Source: Treponema socranskii subsp. socranskii VPI DR56BR1116 = ATCC 35536 (GTDB lineage: Bacteria > Spirochaetota > Spirochaetia > Treponematales > Treponemataceae). From it: a DNA stretch of 41,623 nt. The notes beneath the pieces were generated by a model. That model did not search any database. It was not told the DNA's origin and saw only the letters and a program-made list of their open reading frames with translations. How positions within the stretch are numbered: position 1 is the stretch's first letter; every line of letters starts with the position of its first letter. Shown here piece by piece: positions 24,992 to 31,782 of the stretch. The position numbers and the translations under genes are program-made. Location: contig NZ_AVQI01000042.1 of assembly GCF_000468115.1 (NCBI RefSeq), positions 1 to 41,623 of the forward strand, written 5' to 3'.

Positions 24992-25267
24992 AAGAAATAT
25001 CGTGTTTCTCAAACTGCACAATTTAGAAAAGATTATAAACGCATCTTAAAACGGAATTATGATATTTCGCTCTTGCATGAAGTCGTTGCAAAATTGGCAA
25101 ACGGTGACACGCTTTCCGTAAAGCACAGGGATCATGCGCTTACGGGAGAATTTAAAGGCTTCCGGGAATGCCATATTACGCCGGATTGGCTCCTCGTCTA
25201 TCGGAAATTTGAGAGTACCCTTATCCTTTCGCTTTTGCGAACAGGCACGCACTCCGATCTGTTTTAG
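24988..25267 (+). pseudogene. yafQ: YafQ-type mRNA interferase toxin, frameshifted at its start
   Basis: A complete YafQ-like protein body is encoded from 24992 to the stop at 25267, beginning KKYRVSQTAQFRKDYKR. It retains the residues expected of the RNase site: His in RDHAL, His in RECHI, the Asp-Trp of PDW, and His/Phe of THSDLF. With an initial Met it would have 92 residues, the size of E. coli YafQ. The frame has no usable start, however. The expected ATG at 24988, overlapping the antitoxin stop, reads ATG-AAA-GAA-ATA and ends after 12 codons. One extra A relative to ATG-AAG-AAA-TAT explains this. The first in-frame start is a TTG at 25073, which would lose the N-terminal third. Confidence 0.85.
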
Positions 25268-25269
25268 CC

Positions 25270-25299
25270 GTGCAAAAGGCGCCGCCCGAAAATCGATTG
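25270..25299 (+). repeat. 30-bp direct repeat, right copy
   Basis: This is identical to 24610-24639 except for C at 25285 where the left copy has T at 24625. It starts just three bases after the toxin stop. Confidence 0.9.
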
Positions 25300-25325
25300 C
25301 TCATCGGCGGCCTGTGCCGATGAGC
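25299..25325. terminator. Hairpin between toxin and cobW-like gene
   Basis: GCTCATCGGC (25299-25308) and GCCGATGAGC (25316-25325) form a perfect 10-bp stem with a 7-base loop. A T7 run follows at 25334-25340, and the convergent cobW-like gene ends at 25341, so it may serve both strands. Confidence 0.6.
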
Positions 25326-25340
25326 GAAAACTTGCTTTTT

Positions 25341-26459
25341 TTAATCCGCGAGAACTTCGTCGAGTTCTTTTGAAATTTTTTCTTTATCCAAATCCTGCCC
25401 GATGATGCAGAGCTTTATCATTCTGTCGCCGACTTTCGCATCCCAATCTTTTTTCATCTGCGGATTTTCCGCGAGCACTTTTTCCTGTTCGGCTTTCGGA
25501 CACGAGGCGAGCCATGCGCCCGAATACCCCGCTTGGATTTGGCGGCCGCTCGTTTCGAATACCCACGCCATATCGGGTTCGTCTTTAAACCACATGACGC
25601 CTTTGCAGCGGATAATGTTTTTCGGCCAGCGGTTCGCGTACGAATCGAGCTTTACACGGTCGAAAGGTTTTCGTCTCGTGTAGATGAAAGTGCTGATGCC
25701 GTATTCGTCTTCGTCGCTGCCGCTGTCGCCTTCTTCTTTGTGATGGTGCTCTCCTTCTTCTTCCTCTTCTTCGATCGCACGGCACCAGCCGGCGCTTCCG
25801 TATACTTTTTCAAAATCGAACGATCCCGTGCCCATGATGTCTTCGACCGGTACTTTGCCGTTTTGCGTTTCGATGATCTTTACGTTCGGATGGATCGTAT
25901 TGATGACGGCGCGGACTTTTTTCAATTCGGCTTCGCTCACCAAATCGATTTTATTAATTAATAATGTCGAACAGAATTCGATTTGCTGAACGAGCAGCGA
26001 TTCGATGTCGTCTTCTTCCTTTTCTTTGAGCAGCGCATCTCCGCCTGAAAATTCGTCGACGAGGCGTTTCGCGTCCACGACGCCGACGACATTGTCGAGT
26101 TTGCCGTTTGAAATCGTTTCGAGTTCCTGCGCGATCGGCATGGGTTCGCATACACCGCTCGCTTCGATCATGATGTAATCGTATTTGCCCGTTTTAATAA
26201 GATTTTCGATATTTTGCGCGAGCTGCGTTTTGAGCGTACAGCAGATACAGCCGTTGGTAAGCGGAACGATGCTGCTCGTGTCGGTGATCTTCGCGCCGTC
26301 GGCGATGAGTTTCGCGTCGACGTTTACCTCTCCGATATCGTTTACGATGACGGCGACTTTATAGCCTTTTTGATTCGTCAGAACGTTATTTAAAAGCGTC
26401 GTTTTTCCCGCTCCGAGGTATCCGCACAGGAGCGTAATCGGTGTCAATTTTTTTTCCAT
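25341..26459 (-). CDS. CobW/COG0523-family GTPase with acidic His insert
   Basis: This 372-residue G3E GTPase has Walker A GYLGAGKTT, switch and metal motif GCICCTL, IEASGVCEP, the nucleotide-specificity LINKIDL, and a C-terminal CobW_C domain. Around residue 235 a low-complexity acidic insert contains a His triplet (EEEEEEGEHHHKEE), a feature often seen in metal-buffering COG0523 proteins. Probably a zinc or other metal chaperone. It differs from the shorter CobW protein at 19.5-20.4 kb, which lacks the insert. AAGGAT precedes the ATG. Confidence 0.92.
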   Translation of the reverse strand: MEKKLTPITLLCGYLGAGKTTLLNNVLTNQKGYKVAVIVNDIGEVNVDAKLIADGAKITDTSSIVPLTNGCICCTLKTQLAQNIENLIKTGKYDYIMIEASGVCEPMPIAQELETISNGKLDNVVGVVDAKRLVDEFSGGDALLKEKEEDDIESLLVQQIEFCSTLLINKIDLVSEAELKKVRAVINTIHPNVKIIETQNGKVPVEDIMGTGSFDFEKVYGSAGWCRAIEEEEEEGEHHHKEEGDSGSDEDEYGISTFIYTRRKPFDRVKLDSYANRWPKNIIRCKGVMWFKDEPDMAWVFETSGRQIQAGYSGAWLASCPKAEQEKVLAENPQMKKDWDAKVGDRMIKLCIIGQDLDKEKISKELDEVLAD

Positions 26460-26575
26460 GATAATATCCTTATCGCTATAATATAATGAAAAAACGAAAA
26501 AATGACAAATGCGGTCTGTTTAATAAAATATATACGGCATCGATTTTTTTATCAAGCACTCGAATGCTTTTTTAT

Positions 26576-26602
26576 AATAAAAACGACCGCGCGTATGCGC
26601 GG
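26576..26602 (-). terminator. Intrinsic terminator of lipoprotein gene
   Basis: On the minus strand CCGCGC-ATAC-GCGCGG is followed by TCGTTTTTATT, 35 bases past the lipoprotein stop. Seventeen bases of it (AATAAAAACGACCGCGC on the plus strand) are identical to a terminator at 38573-38589. Confidence 0.8.
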
Positions 26603-26636
26603 CCGCAAGTTTTAAAACACCCGTTTTATGCGAAGT

Positions 26637-28412
26637 TTATTGCTTGATCGTAAACGTACCTTCATTTACAAAACGCGATTGTCCGCTCGTTCCAAGCGTT
26701 ACGGCGTTTTCGTTTGCACCGATAGGCATTCCGTTGATAAAGAGCGAACCTACCGTCGTCGTCGCATCTTTTTCGTTGCTTACGAGCGCGTAGAAATTTT
26801 TATTCGTATTTTCAACCGAAACTTTTCCGCCTATGTCGACGATGCCGCCTTGAACGATAAATTGTTCATTGCGCACGTCTTCTGCTTCGGGCGCAATGCC
26901 GGGCTTGCCGCCTTTTCCCATATCGGGACCCGGAGGAACCGCGCCGATAAACGGAGCGATCTTGCCGTCATTGTATCCGCTGATTTTGACGTCGCCTTTT
27001 ACATAGGTGCCGAATCCGTTAAAGGCTGCGCTTTGGAAAAACGCGTTTTTCCCTTTTGCCGTCGCTTCGACCGAGCCCATCCGCGAAACCGTTTTTTCCG
27101 CACCTGTCCACCGGTTGTGTCCCGTCGCGACAATTGCCGCGGCTCCTCCGTTCGGGCATTCGATTTTTACTTTACCGTCGACGGTCGCGTCGAAAACGCC
27201 CTGTACGGTATATATTGCCGAAAGCGGGCCGTCTTTGTCTTTTTCGGCCGCATTGTAGACGTACACATCTCCGAGCCGGGCTTTCGGTCCGGCCTGCGTT
27301 ACTTTGCCGCCGAGAATACCGCGCTCGGTGTTGAAATTTGCCAACGCGACGGTCGCGTCAGCCGTCGTACCTTTGTTATTGCATTTTACGATCATGTGAT
27401 CGACGTCGATTGTACCGCTCGGTGCGACATAGTAAAAGCCAGCCGTTGCATTGTTTCTGTATCCGGGGCTTCCGTCGACAGTGCCGTCGGGATTGTAGAT
27501 GCCTTCGATTCCGTCCGCGACGATTTCGATTGTGCCCAGTTTGATATACGGCTCGTCGATCCAATCCATACCGTCCGAATATTCTCCGCGGTCGAATTCG
27601 TTGATCGCGAAGATCGCATTTCCGTGTATTTTATTTAATCCGTGAATATACAATCTGCCGCTTCCCGTCAGCGTCGAACCTGCGCCTCTGAGATTTCGCA
27701 CCGTACGGATTTTAGCGACGCCCGCACCTGCGCCGCATGCAATTTGGAGATCACCGTCAATGCGGATCGAACCTGCATAGGGACTCGGATTTCCATCTGC
27801 TCCGATCGACCTGCCGTCTGCGAGCCAGAGAACCGCCGAGTCGTTTGCATTTGCGTTATTCGAACCGAGTATGAGCGTGCCGCCCTTATCGATGTCGATC
27901 GCATGTTTGAAAGAATCGTTCAGAATGCTTACCGCCGCCGTGCCGGCCGTTTTTTGCGATACTTCGGGATTGTTTGTACCCGTGCCGCCGACGATAAAGT
28001 GGAACGTATCGAAATCGTACAGAGTTTTGCCGCTCCAGATCTGCAGTTTGGCACCCGATTTTATTTTAATAAATTTTCCTGCCGGAACAAAAAGCGTTTT
28101 TTGTCCGTAGGATACGACTTTACCGGGTACGCATACTTTGACATCTGCGCCGCGTTCGATGACGACGCCGTCAAACGGCAAACCCGTATCGGCCGCTTTC
28201 CATTCGCGGACATCGCCGTTTAAAAAACCGATTTTACTGTTTGCCGACCAGTCTCCGTTGAAACCGAGGAGAGCGTTCATGTCTTCCTGATTTCGAATGA
28301 CGCGGACGCGTTCGGTTAATACTGCGACGCGGTTCGATGTGCAGGATGCGAGAATTGCGACGAATGCCGCAGCAAATACCAGCCGCATTCCTTTTTTCTT
28401 CAATCGATTCAT
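26637..28412 (-). CDS. Large surface lipoprotein, unknown function
   Basis: This 591-residue protein has a lipoprotein signal ending in ILASC (Cys24). The mature part is rich in Gly, Asp, Val and Ile, with many short beta-strand-like segments separated by turns (for example GTIEIVADGIEGIYN, GKVTQAGPKARLGDVYVYN, GTYVKGDVKISGYN), suggesting a beta-solenoid. I do not recognise a family. The frame starts at 28445, but the ATG at 28412 is used because GGAGG lies just upstream. It is the last gene on the lsrR-lsrK-cupin strand, about 100 bases after the cupin, and may or may not be co-transcribed. No functional link to AI-2 can be shown. Confidence 0.8.
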   Translation of the reverse strand: MNRLKKKGMRLVFAAAFVAILASCTSNRVAVLTERVRVIRNQEDMNALLGFNGDWSANSKIGFLNGDVREWKAADTGLPFDGVVIERGADVKVCVPGKVVSYGQKTLFVPAGKFIKIKSGAKLQIWSGKTLYDFDTFHFIVGGTGTNNPEVSQKTAGTAAVSILNDSFKHAIDIDKGGTLILGSNNANANDSAVLWLADGRSIGADGNPSPYAGSIRIDGDLQIACGAGAGVAKIRTVRNLRGAGSTLTGSGRLYIHGLNKIHGNAIFAINEFDRGEYSDGMDWIDEPYIKLGTIEIVADGIEGIYNPDGTVDGSPGYRNNATAGFYYVAPSGTIDVDHMIVKCNNKGTTADATVALANFNTERGILGGKVTQAGPKARLGDVYVYNAAEKDKDGPLSAIYTVQGVFDATVDGKVKIECPNGGAAAIVATGHNRWTGAEKTVSRMGSVEATAKGKNAFFQSAAFNGFGTYVKGDVKISGYNDGKIAPFIGAVPPGPDMGKGGKPGIAPEAEDVRNEQFIVQGGIVDIGGKVSVENTNKNFYALVSNEKDATTTVGSLFINGMPIGANENAVTLGTSGQSRFVNEGTFTIKQ

Positions 28413-28428
28413 ATACACCTCCTGTATA
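28412..28428 (-). promoter_or_regulatory. SD sequence enclosed in a palindrome
   Basis: TATACA-GGAGG-TGTATA is a perfect 6-bp inverted repeat with the whole SD as its loop, immediately before and touching the lipoprotein start codon. Confidence 0.5.
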
Positions 28429-28512
28429 ATCAAGTTTGCAACCAAACTCGAATTCGCGGGCGACGATGTCGATTACGCCGTCATCTGTAATGACTTCCTC
28501 ATTTTAAAGTTT

Positions 28513-28866
28513 TCAATCGAGTACGGGATTATCGACTTCGATTTTATCGTTTTCCCGGTACGGTGCGAGCGATGAAACCATGCGCATGACGCTTTTCGAA
28601 CGGTTGATCACGTAGTGAACTTCTTTCGGTTCAATGTGGATAAACTGCCCCTTTGTCAAATGATGGACGACGTTATCTACGACAATATCGACTTCGCCTT
28701 CAAGTATGTAAAAATCTTCTTCCATTATGTCGTGATAGTGAGCGCGGAAATCTTGCCCCGCTTGGAACTGCACAATTGCGAAATTCATGCGGGGCCCTTT
28801 CATCAGATATTTCGGACCGCTGTCCTTAAAACGATACTCTTTGTCTTTTTCATCCACTATAAACAT
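28513..28866 (-). CDS. Small cupin-domain protein next to lsrK
   Basis: This is a 117-residue single-domain cupin. Cupin motif 1 reads FRAHYHDIMEEDFYILEGEVDI, which supplies His, His, Glu-type metal ligands, and motif 2 is FIHIEPKEVHYVIN with the last His. The frame is open from 28923, but the ATG at 28866 has TGGAGGAA upstream. It lies 94 bases after lsrK on the same strand. The lsr locus has no lsrG, whose product isomerises phospho-AI-2 between LsrK and LsrF, so this cupin is a candidate replacement; that is an inference from position only. Confidence 0.85.
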   Translation of the reverse strand: MFIVDEKDKEYRFKDSGPKYLMKGPRMNFAIVQFQAGQDFRAHYHDIMEEDFYILEGEVDIVVDNVVHHLTKGQFIHIEPKEVHYVINRSKSVMRMVSSLAPYRENDKIEVDNPVLD

Positions 28867-28886
28867 TGTATTCCTCCATAAAAACT

Positions 28887-28944
28887 TGCATACGTATGCA
28901 TCGCAGCCGATATCGATAATCATTGTTGATTATTAATTAATAAT
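28887..28944. promoter_or_regulatory. Palindrome cluster upstream of cupin gene
   Basis: Between lsrK and the cupin gene lie perfect palindromes TGCATACGTATGCA (28887-28900), CGATATCG (28908-28915) and ATTATTAATTAATAAT (28929-28944). They look like operators for separate control of the cupin gene. Confidence 0.45.
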
Positions 28945-28960
28945 TTGTGCCTCTAAAAAC

Positions 28961-30535
28961 TCAATGTTTGCCGATGCCCGGGGCAGTCCACATATAGTTT
29001 GTGACGCCCGCGTCGCTTAAACCGAGCTCCGCATCGTATATTTTCCGCCACGTTTTATACATTTCCATATACTTTTTATGATTTTCCGCATCAGGCTCGA
29101 GCGTCGCTTCGATTTTTACCATCGCGTCCGCCGCTTCTTTGACGTTCGCGTATATGCCGGCTCCCGTTGCCGCAAGCATTGCAGCTCCGAGCGCCGTCGC
29201 TTCTTTTACTGCGGGAATGCGGAGCGGAAGGCCGAGCGCATCGCAGACAATCCGCGACCACAGTCTGCTTTTCGAAGCACCTCCTGCGAAGGTGACGACA
29301 TGCGGCATGCTTCCCGTCGCTGATTTGACGAGCTGCATATGGCCGTAGGTGACGAGGGCCGTGCTTTCGAGTATGGAGCGGTAAAACGTATATTTGTTGA
29401 ATTTGTCGGCATCCAAATCGAAGTTCGTAAACGTCGGAGCTGCGTGCCGCCACGCGGAAAAATTCATGACGTCGGTAAAGGTACAAAACATACCGTGCGA
29501 ACCTACGGGAATTTTTGCCGAGCGTTCGTCCATAAGTGCGTATACGTCTTTTCCGAGAGAAGCGGCTTCTTTTTTTTCTTCGGCACAAAATCCGTCGCGG
29601 TACCACCGCATAAAAAGGCCGGGTTTAAATGCGAGCGCTTCGTATTGCCACAGCGAGGGCTGAGCGTGACAGTTGACGCGGATGTCGCAGCGGTCGTCGA
29701 TTTTTCCGCTTGCGGTATTGTATTCGTATTGCCAAAATGTTCCGCCGAAAACCGCCGCATCGTTCGCTTCCGTCGCTCCGACGCCGATCGTGCCGAGCTG
29801 CGCATCGCCTCCGCCGACGATGAGAGGCGTGCCTTCTTTGAGACCCGTTTCTTTTTCGCCTTCGCGGCTGACGCGGGCGGCAAGCGTACCGCATTCTTTC
29901 GATTCGGGAAATATATCGCTTTTTAAGCCGCAGCGTTCCGCTATCGTTTTGTCCCATGTTCTCGTTTCAAGCGAAAAAAGTCCGCTCGTAGAACCGTTGC
30001 TCGGTTCCACGGCGAGGACACCGCTCATCTTATAGATGAGCCAATCGTTGAACATGCCGACCGCGGCGGTTTTTTCGTATACGTCGGGGAGATTGTTTTT
30101 TACCCAAAGGATGCGCGGGAGGGCGCTCAGCGAATACGTTTGCCCCGATTCGAGATAGAGTTCGTGTTCGAGCGTCGGCGACATCTTTTTCAATTGGATG
30201 ACTTCGGCAGTACTGCGAGCATCGACGTTTGCACAAGCCCACAGTTCCTTTCCGTTTTTATCGTAGAGGATGATCCCTTCGCGCATACACGTCGTGGAAA
30301 CGGCTGCGATATCGCCGCTTTCGATGTTCGATTTTTTTATCGCTTCCGATATGCAGCGCTTTGCCGCGTTCCAATTTTTTTCCCAATCGAAATTCATGCT
30401 GCCCGGATAGTTCGGATCTTCGAGGTGCTTCCACTCTTCCTGCACGCATTCGATCTGGTTTCCGTGTACGTCGAAAATGACGGCGCGGACGCTTCCGGTA
30501 CCGGCATCTACGGCCATCAAATACTTTTTATCCAT
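28961..30535 (-). CDS. lsrK: Autoinducer-2 kinase
   Basis: This 524-residue FGGY-family kinase phosphorylates imported AI-2 (DPD) in the cytoplasm. It shows high similarity, from memory, to E. coli LsrK throughout: LMAVDAGTGSVRAVIFDVHGN, PGSMNFDWEKNW, AAVSTTCMREGI, LWACANVDARS, GGTFWQYEYN, MRWYRDGFCAEEK, WRHAAPTFTNFDLD, VTFAGGASKSRLWS and the KEATALGAA region. The length matches. It is 31 bases downstream of lsrR and transcribed with it. It is distinct from the shorter FGGY kinase at 9.3-10.5 kb. Confidence 0.95.
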   Translation of the reverse strand: MDKKYLMAVDAGTGSVRAVIFDVHGNQIECVQEEWKHLEDPNYPGSMNFDWEKNWNAAKRCISEAIKKSNIESGDIAAVSTTCMREGIILYDKNGKELWACANVDARSTAEVIQLKKMSPTLEHELYLESGQTYSLSALPRILWVKNNLPDVYEKTAAVGMFNDWLIYKMSGVLAVEPSNGSTSGLFSLETRTWDKTIAERCGLKSDIFPESKECGTLAARVSREGEKETGLKEGTPLIVGGGDAQLGTIGVGATEANDAAVFGGTFWQYEYNTASGKIDDRCDIRVNCHAQPSLWQYEALAFKPGLFMRWYRDGFCAEEKKEAASLGKDVYALMDERSAKIPVGSHGMFCTFTDVMNFSAWRHAAPTFTNFDLDADKFNKYTFYRSILESTALVTYGHMQLVKSATGSMPHVVTFAGGASKSRLWSRIVCDALGLPLRIPAVKEATALGAAMLAATGAGIYANVKEAADAMVKIEATLEPDAENHKKYMEMYKTWRKIYDAELGLSDAGVTNYMWTAPGIGKH

Positions 30536-30566
30536 AACTATGCCTCCTCGTGTTGTCGCTCGATCA

Positions 30567-31493
30567 TCATGTATTTTTTACAAGCCAACGCGCGGTATCC
30601 TCGTCGGTTATGAGGATATCGGAGTAGTGCGCTCGAAGTGCCGCCCTGATCGCAACGTACTTTGCGCTTCCTGCCGCGACAGCGATAACGTTATGCAGTT
30701 TTTTCAACGATTCGGGAGGGTAGGTCACCAAGTGTTCGTCGGTAGCGCTTGTGATAAACTTGCCGTTTTCGTCGAAAAAATGGGCGAGTACGTCTCCGAC
30801 GGCGCCGCACATTTTCAAAAAATCGAAATCGCTTTTTTGTATGATACCCGATTTGATGACGGTCGCATTGTCGTCGACGCCGCCGATACCGATAACCGAA
30901 CAGCTTGCGGTCGTATGCATACGTGCTATTTCGATGACGGCGCTTTCTTTTTTGATCGCTTTTACCATTTCCGGCGTCGATGCGGCCAACGGCGCAGGGA
31001 TAAGGTAGAGGGAAGCGTTGCCTGCAGACGACTGCGTATTCAGCAAATAGATGCTGACCCCTCCGGTGAGCGATACATAAGTCGGCCTTTTTTTCGAAAT
31101 CTGTGAAAAATAATTCATAAAGCGGCCGGTCGTGTCTCCGTAACCGATATTGATGATCGGATTGTCGGAAAAATGTTCATCTATATACATAGCCGCCGCT
31201 TTTGCAATCGCGTCGTTAAGCGAAGCCGACGTGTACATTTCATCGGACGGAATAACGATAGCGTCGGCAAGAGCGTACGAATCGATGAGCGCCTGTTCCG
31301 CTTCGAGTCTGCCGCGAAAATTCGTGTGGATCGTGATTTGAACAACGTTTTCCTGCTCGGCTTTTTCGAGTAGACGGATGACGCGCATCCGCGAAACGGA
31401 AAGCATATCGGCTATCTCTTTTTGCGTTTTTTTCCTGATATAATAATACCATGCTGTTCGCACGATAAGCTCTTTTTCCCAGTCGGCCGTCAT
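30567..31493 (-). CDS. lsrR: LsrR-like SorC-family transcriptional regulator
   Basis: This 308-residue regulator has an N-terminal helix-turn-helix (KKTQKEIADMLSVSRMRVIRLL) and a C-terminal sugar-phosphate-binding domain of the SorC/DeoR type (GYGDTTGRFMNYFS, GIGGVDDNATV). In enteric bacteria LsrR represses lsr until it binds phospho-AI-2. Here it is divergent from lsrACDBF and co-directional with lsrK, as in E. coli. AGGAGA lies about 13 bases before the ATG, a long spacing. Repeated motifs overlap its own -10 box, so autorepression is likely. Confidence 0.93.
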   Translation of the reverse strand: MTADWEKELIVRTAWYYYIRKKTQKEIADMLSVSRMRVIRLLEKAEQENVVQITIHTNFRGRLEAEQALIDSYALADAIVIPSDEMYTSASLNDAIAKAAAMYIDEHFSDNPIINIGYGDTTGRFMNYFSQISKKRPTYVSLTGGVSIYLLNTQSSAGNASLYLIPAPLAASTPEMVKAIKKESAVIEIARMHTTASCSVIGIGGVDDNATVIKSGIIQKSDFDFLKMCGAVGDVLAHFFDENGKFITSATDEHLVTYPPESLKKLHNVIAVAAGSAKYVAIRAALRAHYSDILITDEDTARWLVKNT

Positions 31494-31513
31494 TTTCGAT
31501 TTTTTTCTCCTAA

Positions 31514-31549
31514 TTTGAACAAAATATCACTTTATGAACATAATATCAC
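31514..31549. promoter_or_regulatory. Tandem putative LsrR operators at lsrR
   Basis: TTTGAACAAAATATCAC (31514-31530) and TATGAACATAATATCAC (31533-31549) are 15/17 identical and 19 bases apart. The second overlaps the lsrR -10 box; a related motif lies in the lsrA leader. Confidence 0.55.
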
Positions 31550-31568
31550 GATATTAAAAAAAACACAA
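31540..31568 (-). promoter_or_regulatory. lsrRK promoter
   Basis: On the minus strand TTGTGT (31563-31568) and TATTAT (31540-31545) are 17 bases apart. Confidence 0.5.
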
Positions 31569-31681
31569 CAAAAAAATATATATATCGGTAATAAATTTCA
31601 GCCGATTCTGCCGGTATTTTGTCAGTATATCGGTTTATCGGTATCGAATATATAAATTTCGTTAAATTTTATAGTTTTTAT

Positions 31682-31710
31682 TTGACAAAACGAAATTTCC
31701 GTTTTATACT
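31682..31710 (+). promoter_or_regulatory. lsrACDBF promoter
   Basis: A consensus TTGACA (31682-31687), a 17-base spacer and TATACT (31705-31710). The inverted repeat AAAACG/CGTTTT spans the spacer (31687-31705). Confidence 0.85.
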
Positions 31711-31733
31711 TGAGATAATAAAAATGTTTTTGA

Positions 31734-31751
31734 TTGGAACAAAAGTTCTAA
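31734..31751 (+). promoter_or_regulatory. Putative LsrR operator in lsrA leader
   Basis: TTGGAACAAAAGTTCTAA is a near-palindrome (GAAC-N4-GTTC core), about 20 bases after the predicted transcription start. It shares GAACAWAA with the two sites at lsrR. Confidence 0.5.
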
Positions 31752-31782
31752 TATAAAATAGATATAAAAGGGGAATCGAACT

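Noticed and set aside
26628-27638. Long plus-strand open frame opposite the lipoprotein gene
   Set aside because: It mirrors the codon bias of the minus-strand gene, has no SD or recognisable domain, and its translation is low-complexity and basic/aromatic. It is an antisense shadow.
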